Shown in pieces: positions 10,449 to 20,495 of a stretch of 64,000 nt of DNA (positions within the stretch are counted from its first letter, which is position 1; each line of letters begins with the position of its first letter). The stretch is from Blastococcus sp. TF02A-35. Lineage in GTDB: Bacteria; Actinomycetota; Actinomycetes; Mycobacteriales; Geodermatophilaceae. Position numbers and translations under genes: made by a program. The stretch is from assembly GCF_004571075.1 (NCBI RefSeq), contig NZ_SPQP01000007.1, positions 1-64,000 of the forward strand, in the 5' to 3' direction. A model generated the notes under the pieces. It made no database searches. It was not told the origin of the DNA and saw only the letters and a list, made by a program, of their open reading frames with translations.

Positions 10449-10539
10449 GCGACGGCAGTGGAGGAAGCCCGGTGAGATTCCGGCGCGGTCCCGCCACTGT
10501 GAGCCGGTTCTCCGGTTAGTCAGGAACTCCCGCCGTCGC
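10449..10539 (+). promoter_or_regulatory. Cobalamin riboswitch aptamer
   Basis: Conserved aptamer pieces occur in order. These are GGAAGCCCGGTGAGATTCC, then GCGCGGTCCCGCCACTGT, then the B12-box region AGTCAGGAACTCCCGCC. The whole is closed by a perfect 8-bp P1 helix, GCGACGGC (10449-10456) with GCCGTCGC (10532-10539). It lies on the + strand between cobQ and the chelatase gene, so it should repress the downstream chlID-cobO-cobB-cbiMNQO run when adenosylcobalamin is plentiful. A short hairpin around 10552-10575 next to a GGGGAGAGG run could be the expression platform. Confidence 0.93.
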
Positions 10540-10606
10540 GCTCCTGCCACCTCCGGGCGTGGACACCCGGGGAGAGGACGCGTGTTCCTGTGCGCCGTGT
10601 TCGCGC

Positions 10607-12652
10607 ATGACCTACCCCTTCAGCGCCGTCGTCGGCATGGACGACATGCGGCTGGCCCTGCTGCTCAACGCCGTCTCCCCCGCCGTCGGCGGGGTCCTGG
10701 TGCGCGGTGAGAAGGGCACGGCGAAGTCGACGACGGTCCGCGCCCTGGCCGCCGTGCTGCCGCCGGTCGCCGTCGTGCCCGGCTGCCGCTTCGCCTGCGA
10801 CCCCGCGGCCCCGGACCCCGGGTGCCCGGACGGCCCGCACGAGCCCGCGGCGGCCCGTCCCGCCCACCCGGCCCGCCCGGCGCGGCTGGTCGAGCTGCCG
10901 GTCGGCGCGTCCGAGGACCGAGTCGTCGGCTCCCTGGACCTGGAGCGCGCGCTCACCGAGGGCGTGAAGGCGTTCGAGCCCGGCCTGCTGGCCGCCGCCC
11001 ACCGGGGCGTGCTCTACGTCGACGAGGTCAACCTGCTGCACGACCACCTGGTCGACCTGCTGCTGGACGCCGCCGCGATGGGCACCGCCTACGTCGAGCG
11101 CGAGGGCGTGTCCGTCCGGCACGCCGCCCGGTTCCTGCTGGTCGGGACGATGAACCCCGAGGAGGGCGAGCTCCGGCCGCAGCTGCTCGACCGGTTCGGC
11201 CTGACCGTCGAGGTGGCCGCGCCCCGCGACCCGGCCGAGCGCGCCGAGGTGGTGCGCCGCCGGTTCGCCTCCGACGCCGACCCGGCCGGCTTCGCCGCCG
11301 CGTGGTCGGGCGAGGAGACCGCGCTCGCCGAGCGCATCGCCGCCGCGCGTGCCCGACTGCCGCACGTCGTCCTCTCCGACGCCGCCCTGCAGCAGGTGAC
11401 CGCGGTCTGCGCCGCCTTCGACGTCGACGGCCTGCGCGCCGACCTGGTCACCGCCCGCGCCGCCATCGCGCACGCCGCCTGGTGCGGCCGCGACGAGGTG
11501 ACCGAGGACGACGTCCGCGTGGCCGCCCGCCTCGCCCTGCCCCACCGCCGCCGCCGCAACCCCTTCGACGCCCCCGGCCTCGACGAGGACACCCTCGACC
11601 AGGCGCTGTCCGACAGCCGCCCCGACGACGGCGGCCCCGACGACGACGGCCCCCAGAACGACGGCCCCCAGAGCGACGGCCCCGAGGACGGGGGCAGCCC
11701 GCCTCCCCCGCCGCCGTCCGGACCTCCCGAGGGCCAAGATGGCCATTCCGGCCCTGAGGGCGGGCCCGCCACCGCGCCGCGCGGTGAGGGCGGTGGCTCG
11801 ACGTCGGCCGCCCCGGCTCCCGAGCGGGCCGCCGTCGCGCCGTCGGACCCGTTCCGCGCACGGCGGCTCGAGGTCCCCGGCATCGGCGCGGGCGCGTCCG
11901 GCCGCCGGTCGCGAGCCCGCTCGGAGCGCGGCCGGGTCGTCGGCTCCACCCGCCCGGCGGGCACCGTCACGAAGCTGCACCTGGCCGACACGGTGCTGGC
12001 CGCCGCTCCGCACCAGAAGGCACGCGGCCGCACCGGCCCGGGCCTGCGGATCGCCCGCGAGGACCTGCGCCAGGCCACCCTCGAGGGGCGCGAGGGCAAC
12101 CTCGTCCTCTTCGTCGTGGACGCCAGCGGCTCGATGGGCTCGCGGGCGCGGATGGGCGCGGTCAAGGGTGCGGTCCTGTCGCTGCTGCTCGACGCCTACC
12201 AGCGCCGCGACAAGGTCGGCATGGTCACCTTCCGCGGGTCCGGGGCCGAGGTCGCGCTCCCGCCCACCTGGTCGGTGGAGGCAGCCGCCGCACGGCTGAC
12301 CGAGCTCCCCACCGGCGGGCGGACGCCGCTGGCCGCGGGGCTGCTCGCGGCGCACGACGTCCTCCGGGTGGAGCGGATCCGCGACCCGCAGCGCCGCCCG
12401 CTGCTCGTCGTCGTCACCGACGGGCGGGCCACCGGGGCGCGCGGCGGGGCCTCGCTCGCCGAGGCCCACGCCGCGGCGGCGCTCGTCGCGGCGTCCGGAG
12501 CCGCGAGCGTGGTCGTCGACTGCGAGTCCGGGCCGGTCCGGCTCGGCCTCGCGGCCACACTGGGTGCCCACCTCGGGGCGCAGACGCTCCGGCTGGAGCA
12601 GCTGGCCGCCGACGCGCTCGCCGCCACCGTCCGCACCGCCCGGGCCGCCTGA
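10607..12652 (+). CDS. Putative cobaltochelatase, magnesium-chelatase ChlI-ChlD fusion
   Basis: A 681-residue protein. The N-terminal AAA+ domain (about 5-340) has Walker A '[15 protein letters not shown]' and Walker B '[11 protein letters not shown]'. A Pro/Gly/Asp-rich linker covers about 340-430. A C-terminal von Willebrand A domain has the MIDAS start 'VDASGSMGS' near residue 505. Such fusions are taken as partners of CobN for cobalt insertion; CobN is not in this window. The frame is open back to a GTG at 10559, but the ATG at 10607 starts at the family N-terminus ([13 protein letters not shown]). Neither start has a clear Shine-Dalgarno, so it is uncertain. The linker contains palindrome copy 2. 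Confidence 0.88.
   Translation: MTYPFSAVVGMDDMRLALLLNAVSPAVGGVLVRGEKGTAKSTTVRALAAVLPPVAVVPGCRFACDPAAPDPGCPDGPHEPAAARPAHPARPARLVELPVGASEDRVVGSLDLERALTEGVKAFEPGLLAAAHRGVLYVDEVNLLHDHLVDLLLDAAAMGTAYVEREGVSVRHAARFLLVGTMNPEEGELRPQLLDRFGLTVEVAAPRDPAERAEVVRRRFASDADPAGFAAAWSGEETALAERIAAARARLPHVVLSDAALQQVTAVCAAFDVDGLRADLVTARAAIAHAAWCGRDEVTEDDVRVAARLALPHRRRRNPFDAPGLDEDTLDQALSDSRPDDGGPDDDGPQNDGPQSDGPEDGGSPPPPPPSGPPEGQDGHSGPEGGPATAPRGEGGGSTSAAPAPERAAVAPSDPFRARRLEVPGIGAGASGRRSRARSERGRVVGSTRPAGTVTKLHLADTVLAAAPHQKARGRTGPGLRIAREDLRQATLEGREGNLVLFVVDASGSMGSRARMGAVKGAVLSLLLDAYQRRDKVGMVTFRGSGAEVALPPTWSVEAAAARLTELPTGGRTPLAAGLLAAHDVLRVERIRDPQRRPLLVVVTDGRATGARGGASLAEAHAAAALVAASGAASVVVDCESGPVRLGLAATLGAHLGAQTLRLEQLAADALAATVRTARAA
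11731..11754. repeat. 24-bp palindromic element, copy 2 (inside a coding region)
   Basis: GGGCC, AAG, ATGGCCAT, TCC, GGCCC: the core is perfect and the outer 5-bp arms are complementary. It is translated in frame within the disordered linker of the ChlI-ChlD fusion (around residues 375-383), so the element appears able to settle in tolerant coding sequence. Confidence 0.8.
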
Positions 12653-13266
12653 TGCCCCGGGGCCAGGTCGCGGTCGAGCCGCAGGACGGGCTCACCACGA
12701 GGCAGCGCCGCAACCGGCCGCTGCTCGTGGTGCACACCGGCGAGATGAAGGGGAAGTCCACCGCCGCCTTCGGCATGGCGATGCGCGCGTGGAACCAGGG
12801 CTGGTCGGTCGCGGTCTACCAGTTCGTCAAGAGCGCCAAGTGGAAGGTCGGCGAGGAGAACGCGCTGACCGCGCTCGGCCGGCTGCACGAGCAGACCGGC
12901 GAGGGCGGCCCGGTGGTCTGGCACAAGATGGGCAGCGGCTGGAGCTGGTCGCGGCGGCAGGGCACCGAGACCGACCACGCCGCCGACGCCGCCGAGGGCT
13001 GGGCGCAGATCAAGCGGGACCTCGCCGCCGAGGCCCACCGGTTCTACGTGCTGGACGAGTTCACCTACCCGATGAAGTGGGGCTGGGTCGACGTCGACGA
13101 CGTCGTCGAGACGCTGACCACCCGGCCGGGCAGCCAGCACGTGGTCATCACCGGGCGCGACGCCCACCCCGCGCTCGTCGAGGCAGCGGACCTGGTCGTC
13201 GAGATGACGAAGGTCAAGCACCCGATGGACGCGGGCCAGAAGGGCCAGCGAGGGATCGAGTGGTGA
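12652..13266 (+). CDS. cobO: Cob(I)yrinic acid a,c-diamide adenosyltransferase
   Basis: A 204-residue CobO/BtuR-type ATP:corrinoid adenosyltransferase. The P-loop 'HTGEMKGKSTAAFGMAMRA' is the family signature, with 'VAVYQFVKSAKWKVGEE' and 'FYVLDEFTYPMKWGW' following. The start overlaps the preceding stop (TGATG), implying translational coupling under riboswitch control. The stop overlaps the start of cobB. Confidence 0.94.
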   Translation: MPRGQVAVEPQDGLTTRQRRNRPLLVVHTGEMKGKSTAAFGMAMRAWNQGWSVAVYQFVKSAKWKVGEENALTALGRLHEQTGEGGPVVWHKMGSGWSWSRRQGTETDHAADAAEGWAQIKRDLAAEAHRFYVLDEFTYPMKWGWVDVDDVVETLTTRPGSQHVVITGRDAHPALVEAADLVVEMTKVKHPMDAGQKGQRGIEW

Positions 13267-14651
13267 CCTCCGTGCCCCGGGTCGTCGTGGCCGCGCCGAG
13301 CAGCAACGCGGGCAAGACGTCGGTGGCCACCGGGCTGATCGCCGCGCTCACCGCCCGCGGCCTCACCGTCTCGCCGCACAAGGTGGGCCCGGACTACATC
13401 GACCCCGGCTACCACGGTCTGGCGGCCGGCCGGCCGGGCCGCAACCTCGACCCCTGGCTGGTCGGCGAGGAGCGGGTCGCGCCCCTGTTCCTGCGCGGGG
13501 CCCTGCACCCGCGCCCGGCCGACGTCGCGGTCGTCGAGGGCGTCATGGGGCTGTTCGACGGCGCCGTGCACCCGTCCGTCGAGCCCGGCTTCGCGTCCAC
13601 CGCGCACGTCGCCGGGCTGCTGCGGGCGCCGGTCGTCCTCGTGGTGGACGGCTCCTCCCAGGCCCGGTCCGTGGCGGCGCTCGTGCACGGCTTCGCGACC
13701 TTCGACCCGGGCGTCCGGCTCGGCGGCGTCGTCCTCAACCGGGTGGGCAGCGACCGGCACGAGGCGATCCTCCGCGAGGCGCTGGCCGCCGCCGGGGTCC
13801 CGGTGCTCGGCGCCGTGCGGCGCATGGAGCTGCTGCACACCCCCTCCCGGCACCTGGGCCTGATCCCGGCGGCCGAGCGCTCGGAGGCCGCGCTGGCCAC
13901 GGTCCGCCGGCTGGGCGAGGTGGTGGCCTCCTCCGTCGACCTCGACGCCGTGCTGGCGCTGGCGCGGTCCGCTCCCCCGCTGCCCGCCCGCCCCTGGGAC
14001 CCGGCTGCGGAGGTGGCCCCCGCACCGGGCCGGCCCCGCATCGCGGTCGCCGGCGGGCCGGCCTTCACCTTCGGCTACACGGAGAACACCGAGCTGCTCG
14101 AGGCCGCCGGCGCGGAGGTCGTCACCCTCGACCCGCTGCGCGACGAGGCCCTGCCGGCCGGCACATCCGGTCTCGTCGTCGGCGGCGGCTTCCCCGAGGT
14201 GCACGCGGCGGAGCTCTCGGCCAACGAGCGGCTCCGTGCCGACGTCGCCGCGCTCGCCGAGCGCGGCGCCCCGGTGGCCGCCGAGTGCGCGGGGCTGCTC
14301 TACCTCGCCCGCGAGCTCGACGGGATCCCCATGTGCGGGGTCCTGGACGTGGCGACGGCGATGTCGCCGCGGCTCACCCTCGGCTACCGGTCGGCCGTCG
14401 CCGTCGGCGACTCGGTGCTCGCGCCGGCCGGCACCCGGGTGCGCGGCCACGAGTTCCACCGCACGCACGCCGACCCGCCGGCCGGGGCCCTCGGCGCGTG
14501 GCGGTGGTCGGCGGACCACCCCGAGGGGTTCGTGGCCGGCAGCGTCCACGCCTCCTACCTCCACCTCCACTGGGCCGGCAGCCCCCAGCTCGCCCAGCGC
14601 TTCGTCACCACCTGCGCCCGTCGATCGGAGAGCGTCCGTGCACATCGCTGA
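13263..14651 (+). CDS. cobB: Cobyrinic acid a,c-diamide synthase
   Basis: A 462-residue CobB/CbiA that amidates the a and c side chains. The N-terminal P-loop '[14 protein letters not shown]' is followed by '[14 protein letters not shown]'. The C-terminal glutaminase has its cysteine in '[14 protein letters not shown]' and a histidine in '[11 protein letters not shown]'. The GTG at 13263 overlaps the cobO stop; a GTG one codon earlier is also possible. The 3' end overlaps the start of cbiM by 14 nt. Confidence 0.94.
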   Translation: MTSVPRVVVAAPSSNAGKTSVATGLIAALTARGLTVSPHKVGPDYIDPGYHGLAAGRPGRNLDPWLVGEERVAPLFLRGALHPRPADVAVVEGVMGLFDGAVHPSVEPGFASTAHVAGLLRAPVVLVVDGSSQARSVAALVHGFATFDPGVRLGGVVLNRVGSDRHEAILREALAAAGVPVLGAVRRMELLHTPSRHLGLIPAAERSEAALATVRRLGEVVASSVDLDAVLALARSAPPLPARPWDPAAEVAPAPGRPRIAVAGGPAFTFGYTENTELLEAAGAEVVTLDPLRDEALPAGTSGLVVGGGFPEVHAAELSANERLRADVAALAERGAPVAAECAGLLYLARELDGIPMCGVLDVATAMSPRLTLGYRSAVAVGDSVLAPAGTRVRGHEFHRTHADPPAGALGAWRWSADHPEGFVAGSVHASYLHLHWAGSPQLAQRFVTTCARRSESVRAHR

Positions 14652-15330
14652 AGGTTTCCTGCCCGCGGGGCACGCGGTCGGCTGGACCGTCGCGGCCGCG
14701 CCGTTCGTCGTCCACGGCGCCCGCGCGGTGGTCAAGGAGGTCCGGGAGAACCCGGAGACGACGCTGCTGCTCGGCGCGGCCGGCGCGTTCACGTTCGTGC
14801 TGAGCGCCATCAAGCTGCCCTCGGTCACGGGCAGCTCCAGCCACCCGACCGGCACCGGCCCGGGCGCGATCCTGTTCCGGCCACCGGTCATGGCGCTGCT
14901 GGGCACCGTCGTCCTGCTCTTCCAGGCGCTGCTCCTCGCCCACGGCGGGCTGACCACGCTCGGGGCGAACGCCTTCGCCTTCGCCGTGGTCGGCCCGTGG
15001 GCCGGCTACGGCGCCTACCGGCTCGCCCGGGCGGCGGGCGCGGGCCTGCTCCCGGCCGTCTTCGCCGGTGTCGCGCTGGCCGACCTCGCCACCTACGTCA
15101 CCACGTCGCTTCAGCTCGCGCTGGCCTTCCCCGACGCGGGGAGCGGCCTGGCCGGCGCCCTGGCCAAGTTCCTCGGCGTCTTCGCCGTCACGCAGGTCCC
15201 CCTGGCCATCGGCGAGGGGCTGCTGGGCGTCCTGCTGTTCCGGGTGCTGACCGTCAACGCCCGGCCGGAGCTCGAGCGGCTCGGCATCCTCCGGCCCGCT
15301 CCCGTCGTCCCCGCCGGAGGTGCCGCATGA
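14638..15330 (+). CDS. cbiM: Cobalt ECF transporter, S component CbiM
   Basis: A 230-residue membrane protein with the invariant CbiM N-terminus '[16 protein letters not shown]', whose Met1-His2 amino end is a metal ligand in the family. '[15 protein letters not shown]' and about six hydrophobic segments agree. The GTG at 14638 is the only start that leaves His2 in place. It begins the cbiMNQO importer, which supplies cobalt to this pathway. Confidence 0.94.
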   Translation: MHIAEGFLPAGHAVGWTVAAAPFVVHGARAVVKEVRENPETTLLLGAAGAFTFVLSAIKLPSVTGSSSHPTGTGPGAILFRPPVMALLGTVVLLFQALLLAHGGLTTLGANAFAFAVVGPWAGYGAYRLARAAGAGLLPAVFAGVALADLATYVTTSLQLALAFPDAGSGLAGALAKFLGVFAVTQVPLAIGEGLLGVLLFRVLTVNARPELERLGILRPAPVVPAGGAA

Positions 15331-15635
15331 GCCGCCGCAGACTCGTCGACGCGCTGCTCGTCCTCGCCGTCGTCGCCCTCTTCGCCGTGCCGCTGCTGCT
15401 CGACGGCGGCACCTCCGAGTACGGCGGCACCGACGCCGCGGTCACCGAGGAGCTCGAGGCCGACGGCCACACCCCGTGGTTCGACTCGCTGTTCAGCCCG
15501 GCCGGCGAGGTCGAGTCGGGCCTGTTCGCGCTGCAGGCGGCGCTGGGCGGCGGCGTGCTCGGCTACGTGCTCGGCCGGCTGCGCGGCCGCCGGTCCGCGA
15601 CCCCGGTGAGCGCCCCGGGAGCCGGCGAGCGGTGA
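15327..15635 (+). CDS. cbiN: Cobalt transport accessory protein CbiN
   Basis: A 102-residue protein with two membrane segments (about 6-24 and 63-83) flanking an extracytoplasmic loop with '[21 protein letters not shown]', which matches CbiN. CbiN forms a module with CbiM that strongly stimulates cobalt uptake. Its ATG overlaps the cbiM stop (ATGA) and its TGA overlaps the cbiQ GTG. Confidence 0.9.
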   Translation: MSRRRLVDALLVLAVVALFAVPLLLDGGTSEYGGTDAAVTEELEADGHTPWFDSLFSPAGEVESGLFALQAALGGGVLGYVLGRLRGRRSATPVSAPGAGER

Positions 15636-16369
15636 CCGGTCTGGCCGTCGACGACGCGGCGTGGGGCAGCGCCTGGCGCTGCCGCGCGCCCGGCGACAAG
15701 CTGCTGCTCTGCGGCGGGCTGGTCGTCGTCGCCCTCGTGCTGCCGGCCTGGCCGGGCAGCGTGCTGGTGGGCGCCGTCGCGGTCGGGCTCGCCCTCGGCC
15801 CCGCCCGGGTGCCCGCCCGCACCTTCGCCCGCGCCGTGCGCTGGCCGCTGGCGTTCGTCGCCGTCGGCGCGGTCACCGCGGTGGTGGAGGTCGGCAGCGG
15901 GGGGCCGGGCTGGGCGCCGGACGCCGCGGCCCGCGCCGGCTCCCTCGTCGGCCACGCGCTGGCCGGGAGCGCCGCGGTGCTGCTGCTGGCGACGACGACA
16001 CCGGTGTCGGACCTGCTGCCCGCGCTGCGGCGCGCGGGGGTGCCGGCTGCCGTCGTCGAGGTGGCCTCGGTGGTCTACCGGCTGCTGTTCGTGCTGCTGG
16101 ACAGCCTGCGCACCATCCGCGAGGCGCAGGCCGCACGCATGGGCTACTCCTCGCTGCGCCGCTCCTACCGCTCCTCCGGCGCGCTGGCCGGCGCCGTCCT
16201 GCTCCGATCGTGGGAGCGGGCCCGCAGGATGCAGGAGGGGCTCGCCGGCCGCGGGCTGGAGACGGGCCTGCGGGTGCTGCCCGAGACGCTTCCGTCGTCC
16301 GCCACCTTCCTCGTCGCGACGACGGCGGGGCTCGCCGGGATCGTCGGGACCTCGCTGGTGCTCGCATGA
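15632..16369 (+). CDS. cbiQ: Cobalt ECF transporter T component CbiQ
   Basis: A 245-residue membrane protein of the EcfT/CbiQ family. Several hydrophobic segments precede the coupling-helix region with '[15 protein letters not shown]' and '[16 protein letters not shown]', the Ala-Arg-Gly-like signatures that contact the ATPase. The GTG at 15632 overlaps the cbiN stop. It links CbiMN with CbiO. Confidence 0.92.
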   Translation: MTGLAVDDAAWGSAWRCRAPGDKLLLCGGLVVVALVLPAWPGSVLVGAVAVGLALGPARVPARTFARAVRWPLAFVAVGAVTAVVEVGSGGPGWAPDAAARAGSLVGHALAGSAAVLLLATTTPVSDLLPALRRAGVPAAVVEVASVVYRLLFVLLDSLRTIREAQAARMGYSSLRRSYRSSGALAGAVLLRSWERARRMQEGLAGRGLETGLRVLPETLPSSATFLVATTAGLAGIVGTSLVLA

Positions 16370-17211
16370 GCCACCGCACCCTGGCCGCCGAGGGACTGGT
16401 CGTCGGCTACGGGCCGGGCAGCCGCGTGCTCGACGGCGCCTCGCTGACCGTGCCCGCCGGGCGGCGGCTCGCCCTGCTCGGTGCGAACGGCTCGGGCAAG
16501 ACCACGCTGCTGCGCTGCCTGTCCGGGGCGCTGCGCCCGGCGGCGGGCCGCGTCACCGTCGACGGCGGCGCGGTGGCGTACTCCCGGAGCGGGCTGCGCG
16601 CGCACCGCCAGACCGTCCAGCTGGTGCTGCAGGACCCCGACGACCAGCTGTTCAGCGCCTCCGTCGCGCAGGACGTCTCGTTCGGCCCGCTCAACCTGGG
16701 GCTGGACGAGGGGACCGTGCGCGCCCGGGTGGCCGAGGCGCTGCACCTGCTCGCCCTCGACCCCCTGTCGGCGCGGCCGGTCCACCAGCTGTCCTACGGC
16801 GAGCGGAAGCGCGTGGCGATCGCCGGGGCGGTGGCCATGCGCCCGTGCGTGCTGCTGCTCGACGAGCCCACCGCCGGCCTCGACCCCTCGGCCGTGTCGG
16901 AGACGCTGGCCGCGCTCGCCCGGCTCCAGGAGCACGACTCCACCGTGGTCATGAGCACCCACGACGTCGACCTCGCGCTGCGGTGGGCCGACGAGGTCGC
17001 GGTCGTGGTGGACCGGACCGTCGTCCAGGGGTGCCCCGCGGAGGTCCTCGCCGACACGCAGCTCCTCGGGCGGGCGCGGCTGGACCAGCCGTGGACGCTG
17101 ACCGTCGGGGCGCGGCTGCGCGAGCTCGGCCTGCTGCCGCCCGGTGCCCTCCCCCGCACCGCCGGCGACCTGCTGGCCGCCCTCCCCGCGGCACCGGTGG
17201 GGCGCCCGTGA
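16366..17211 (+). CDS. cbiO: Cobalt ECF transporter ATPase CbiO
   Basis: A 281-residue ABC ATPase. Walker A is '[16 protein letters not shown]', the Q-loop is '[11 protein letters not shown]', the signature is '[14 protein letters not shown]', Walker B is '[13 protein letters not shown]' and the switch histidine is in '[10 protein letters not shown]'. The 'DPDDQLF' after the Q-loop is typical of ECF transporters. ATG at 16366 overlaps the cbiQ stop. Confidence 0.94.
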   Translation: MSHRTLAAEGLVVGYGPGSRVLDGASLTVPAGRRLALLGANGSGKTTLLRCLSGALRPAAGRVTVDGGAVAYSRSGLRAHRQTVQLVLQDPDDQLFSASVAQDVSFGPLNLGLDEGTVRARVAEALHLLALDPLSARPVHQLSYGERKRVAIAGAVAMRPCVLLLDEPTAGLDPSAVSETLAALARLQEHDSTVVMSTHDVDLALRWADEVAVVVDRTVVQGCPAEVLADTQLLGRARLDQPWTLTVGARLRELGLLPPGALPRTAGDLLAALPAAPVGRP

Positions 17212-17558
17212 TCACCGTGGGCGTGGGCGCGTCGACGGGGGTGAGCGCCGCCGAGGTGCTGGCCGCCGTGGACGCGGTGCTGCCACCCGCCGCCTCCGCC
17301 GTGCGGCTGGCCACCCTCGACACCCGCGCGCACGAGCCCGGGCTGCGGGAGGCGGCGGCCCGGCGGGGGTGGCCGCTGGTCGGCCACCCGGCCGCCGTGC
17401 TGGCCCGCGTCCGGGTGCCGTCCCCGTCGCCGCGGGTGGCGGCGGCCGTCGGCACCGCGTCGGTGGCCGAGGCCGCGGCCCTGCTGGAGGGCGGCGCCCT
17501 CGCGGTGCCCAAGACCGTGCACGGCCGCGTCACGGTCGCGGTGGGGACGAGCGGATGA
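17208..17558 (+). CDS. CobE / CbiG C-terminal domain protein
   Basis: A 116-residue protein matching the isolated C-terminal domain of CbiG, known as CobE in the aerobic pathway. The start '[20 protein letters not shown]' and '[14 protein letters not shown]' are characteristic. CobE's exact role is unclear; it is thought to assist corrin handling. The N-terminal CbiG hydrolase domain of the anaerobic route is missing, which fits CobG doing the ring contraction. GTG at 17208 overlaps the cbiO stop. Confidence 0.8.
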   Translation: MITVGVGASTGVSAAEVLAAVDAVLPPAASAVRLATLDTRAHEPGLREAAARRGWPLVGHPAAVLARVRVPSPSPRVAAAVGTASVAEAAALLEGGALAVPKTVHGRVTVAVGTSG

Positions 17559-18598
17559 CCGACCTCCACCACCACGGTGACGCCGAGCTGGCACCCGGCC
17601 TGGTCGACCTGGCGGTCAACGTGCGCCTCCCCGCGCCGCCGGAGTGGCTGCGCGCCGTCCTGCACGCGTCGATCGACGCCGCAGCCGCGTACCCGGACCT
17701 CGGCCCCGCCCGGACGGCGGTCGCCGCCGCGCACGGGCGTCCCGACGACGAGGTCCTGCTCACCGCCGGCGCCGCCGAGGCGTTCGTCCTCGTCGCGCGG
17801 GCGGTGCGGCCTCGCCTGGCCGCGGTCCTCCACCCGTCCTTCACCGAGCCGGAGGCGGCGCTGCGGGCGGCCGGCCACCCGGTCACCCGGGTGGTCCTCG
17901 ACGCCGGCGACGGCTGGCGGCTCGACCCGGCAGCTGTGCCGGAGGACGCCGACCTCGTCGTCCTGGGCAACCCGACGAACCCGACGTCAGTGCTCCACCC
18001 GGCGGCCGACGTCGCCGCCCTCGCCCGCCCGGGGCGCGTGCTGCTGGTCGACGAGGCCTTCGCCGACACCGTCCCCGGGGAGCCGGAGTCGCTCGCCGCC
18101 CGCCGGGACCTGCCCGGGCTGGTGGTCGTGCGCAGCCTGACCAAGACCTGGGGGCTGGCCGGCCTGCGGGTCGGCTACGCCCTCGGCCCGGCGCCCCTGG
18201 TCGCCCGGCTGGCGGAGCAGCAACCGCACTGGCCGGTGTCCACGCCCGCGCTCGCGGCACTGGCCGCCTGCAGCACCCCGGCCGCCCGCGCCGAGGCCGA
18301 GGCCGCTGCGCTCGACCTCGAGGGCCGGCGTGCCGCCCTCCTGGCGGCGCTGCCGCCGTCGGTGACCGTCGAGGGCTCCCCGCGCTCGTCCTTCGTCCTG
18401 CTCCGCGTGCCCGACGGCGAACGGGTCCGGGCGGAGCTCCGGCGGAGGGGCTGGGCGGTGCGCCGGGGAGACACGTTCCCCGGCCTGACCACCGACCACC
18501 TGCGGGTGGCCGTGCGCGAGCCGGCGGTCTCCCGAGCGTTCGCCGCAGCCCTCACCGACGTACTCGCACCCGCTCCCGACCCCGAGGAGATGCCGTGA
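17555..18598 (+). CDS. cobC: CobC-like PLP-dependent aminotransferase / threonine-phosphate decarboxylase
   Basis: A 347-residue class I/II aminotransferase-fold enzyme with the PLP lysine in 'VRSLTKTWGLAGLRVGYALG'. Upstream are 'LLTAGAAEAFVLVARA' and 'LGNPTNPTSVL'. In cobalamin clusters such proteins (CobC, or Salmonella CobD) provide the aminopropanol arm used by CobD/CbiB, some by decarboxylating L-threonine phosphate. ATG at 17555 overlaps the previous stop. The exact reaction is inferred from position. Confidence 0.82.
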   Translation: MTDLHHHGDAELAPGLVDLAVNVRLPAPPEWLRAVLHASIDAAAAYPDLGPARTAVAAAHGRPDDEVLLTAGAAEAFVLVARAVRPRLAAVLHPSFTEPEAALRAAGHPVTRVVLDAGDGWRLDPAAVPEDADLVVLGNPTNPTSVLHPAADVAALARPGRVLLVDEAFADTVPGEPESLAARRDLPGLVVVRSLTKTWGLAGLRVGYALGPAPLVARLAEQQPHWPVSTPALAALAACSTPAARAEAEAAALDLEGRRAALLAALPPSVTVEGSPRSSFVLLRVPDGERVRAELRRRGWAVRRGDTFPGLTTDHLRVAVREPAVSRAFAAALTDVLAPAPDPEEMP

Positions 18599-19752
18599 GC
18601 ACCCCTTCGCCGCTCCGGCCACCGGCCCCCCTCCACCCGGTCGGCCTGCGCCTGCAGGGCCGGCAGGTCGTCGTCGTGGGAGGCGGACCGCCCGCCTACC
18701 GGGCGGCGGCCGGGCTGCTCGACGCCGGTGCGGTGGTCACCGTCGTCGGCCCCACCGTCGTCCCGGCCCTCGAGGCGCTGGCCGGCTCGGGCGCCCTGAC
18801 GTGGCACCGCCGTCCCTACTCGTCCGGGGACCTCCAGGACGCCTGGTACGCCGTGGCGGCCACCGGGGAGCCCGGGCTCGACGAGCGCGTCGCGCACGAC
18901 GCCGAGCGCTGCCGTGTCTTCTGCACCACCGCCGGCGACCCCGGCACCTCCACGGCGCTGCCCGACCACCCGGCCCCGCACGAGCACCCGGCTCCGCAGC
19001 GGGGCGGTCCCGGCCGGGTCGTCCTGGTCGGGGGCGGCCCGGGCGACCCGGGGCTGATCACCGTCCGCGGCCAGCAGGCACTGGCGGTGGCCGACGTGGT
19101 CGTCGTCGACCATCTGGCGCCCCGGACGCTCGTGGCCGGGCTCCGCCCCGACGTCGAGCTGGTGGACGCCTCGAAGCTGCCCCGGGGGCGCGCCATGCCC
19201 CAGGAGGAGATCAACGCGCTGCTGGTGTCGCACGCGCGCGCGGGCAAGCACGTCGTGCGGCTCAAGGGCGGGGACCCGTTCGTGTTCGGCCGCGGCATGG
19301 AGGAGGTGCTCGCCTGCGCGGCCGCCGACGTCCCGGTCGAGGTGGTGCCCGGCGTCACCAGCGCCGTCGGCGTGCCCGGCACCGCCGGCATCCCGGTGAC
19401 CCACCGCGGGCTCACCCACGAGTTCGTCGTCGTCTCCGGGCACGTGCCGCCGGGGCACCCGCAGTCGCTGGTCGACTGGTCGGCCATCGGCCGGCTGCGG
19501 GGCACCGTCGTGGTCCTCATGGGCGTGGACACCGCACCGGCCATCGCGGCCTCGCTCGTCGAGCACGGCCGCAAGCCGGGCACACCGGTCGCCGTCGTGA
19601 CCGAGGGGACGACGTCGGGCCAGCGCACGTTCCGGACGACCCTCGACGAGCTCGCGGACACCATCCGGCGCGAGGACGTGCGGCCCCCGGCCGTGTGGGT
19701 CGTCGGTGACGTGGTCGACCTGGCGGCGGAGGCGCACCGGGGCGACGCCTGA
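18595..19752 (+). CDS. cobA: Uroporphyrinogen-III C-methyltransferase with short precorrin-2 dehydrogenase-like front domain
   Basis: A 385-residue protein. Residues about 140-385 are a SUMT: 'VVLVGGGPGDPGLITVRGQQAL', 'VVRLKGGDPFVFGRGMEE' and 'VVPGVTSAVGVPGTAGIPVTHR' (quoted in part). It methylates uroporphyrinogen III to precorrin-2, the pathway's entry. The first ~120 residues form only the Rossmann part of a CysG/Met8-like domain ('VVVVGGGPPAYRAAAGLL'), without the usual helical dimerisation/ferrochelatase section, so dehydrogenase activity is doubtful. GTG at 18595 overlaps the cobC stop. It is the last gene of the + run. Confidence 0.9.
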   Translation: MSTPSPLRPPAPLHPVGLRLQGRQVVVVGGGPPAYRAAAGLLDAGAVVTVVGPTVVPALEALAGSGALTWHRRPYSSGDLQDAWYAVAATGEPGLDERVAHDAERCRVFCTTAGDPGTSTALPDHPAPHEHPAPQRGGPGRVVLVGGGPGDPGLITVRGQQALAVADVVVVDHLAPRTLVAGLRPDVELVDASKLPRGRAMPQEEINALLVSHARAGKHVVRLKGGDPFVFGRGMEEVLACAAADVPVEVVPGVTSAVGVPGTAGIPVTHRGLTHEFVVVSGHVPPGHPQSLVDWSAIGRLRGTVVVLMGVDTAPAIAASLVEHGRKPGTPVAVVTEGTTSGQRTFRTTLDELADTIRREDVRPPAVWVVGDVVDLAAEAHRGDA

Positions 19753-19776
19753 GCGGCCGGGGCGCCGCGGACCAGC

Positions 19777-19956
19777 TCACCGCCGGGCGCGCGCGTCCTT
19801 TTCGTGCCCGGCGACCATCCGCGCCGCGACCTCCCGCAGCTTCTCGTTGCCGCGCTGGCTGGCGACCCTGAGCATGTCGAAGGCCGCCTCGGCGGTGCAG
19901 CGCCGCTGCGCCATCAGCAGGCCGACGGCCTGGCCGATCACCTGCCGGGTGACCAT
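19777..19956 (-). CDS. ANTAR-domain-only small protein (possibly a remnant)
   Basis: A 59-residue ORF that is essentially one ANTAR RNA-binding domain: 'VIGQAVGLLMAQRRCTAEAAFDMLRVASQRGNEKLREVA' (cited in part) fits the three-helix pattern with its conserved Ala, Leu and Arg/Asn positions. ANTAR domains bind paired hexaloop RNA hairpins to stop termination. No GAF or receiver domain is visible upstream, although the frame stays open to 20241 with low-complexity residues. It may be the end of a decayed GAF-ANTAR gene; an intact GAF-ANTAR gene lies 540 nt away. Confidence 0.6.
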   Translation of the reverse strand: MVTRQVIGQAVGLLMAQRRCTAEAAFDMLRVASQRGNEKLREVAARMVAGHEKDARARR

Positions 19957-20300
19957 CCGGCCGCAGACAGTATGCCGCCGCCGTCGACGCCACCGGAGCA
20001 CCCGTCGTGTCCTGCCCCACATCTGCCAGCCCGCGGTTCGACGGGGCGGAGCCGGGGCACCACCGGGGCAGCGCGGGCACGGGTGAGCAGCCACCCCGGC
20101 CCGCCCCATCTCCCCGAGGGTTCCCTCCGATGACGCCTGCCCCCACCCGGGCACCTGCCACCGCCGTCCCCCTGACCGACCGGACCCTGTCCGAGCTCCC
20201 GCCCGACGTTTCCCTGCCAGGCGACGCGAGCCGGCGTGCACGGCGTGGCGGCCCGACCCCCTCCCGTAGGCGCGGGACGGGCCTCGCCTACGGTTCCAGC
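19957..20300. other. 344-nt stretch without a confident gene
   Basis: Both strands stay open over parts of this interval, but the translations are Arg/Pro/Ala-rich without recognisable motifs. It may hold the promoter of the ANTAR ORF (reading left) and of the small ORF at 20301 (reading right). I see no clear hairpin or repeat. Confidence 0.5.
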
Positions 20301-20489
20301 ATGACGCTGGTCTACCACTGGGGCGGGCCGCGCCACGGCCAGACCGACGAGCTCCCCGCCGAGGCGCTCGCCTCCACGGTCCTGGTCTACGACGGGCCGA
20401 AGTGGTTCGGGGTCTACGAGCAGTTCCGGCCGGTACGGACGCAGGACACCGCCAGCGGGCCCGCCGAGGTGTGGGTCGTCCGCGAGTGA
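20301..20489 (+). CDS. Small hypothetical protein, 62 aa
   Basis: A short ORF starting at ATG 20301, with 'MTLVYHWGGPRHGQTDELP' and 'TVLVYDGPKWFGVYEQFRPV'. It looks like a real folded peptide: mixed beta-type composition, aromatic residues, and none of the Arg/Pro bias of shadow frames. The frame is open upstream to 20007, but that part looks random. Function not recognised. It is convergent with the GAF-ANTAR gene, stops 6 nt apart. Confidence 0.6.
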   Translation: MTLVYHWGGPRHGQTDELPAEALASTVLVYDGPKWFGVYEQFRPVRTQDTASGPAEVWVVRE

Positions 20490-20495
20490 CCCGGC

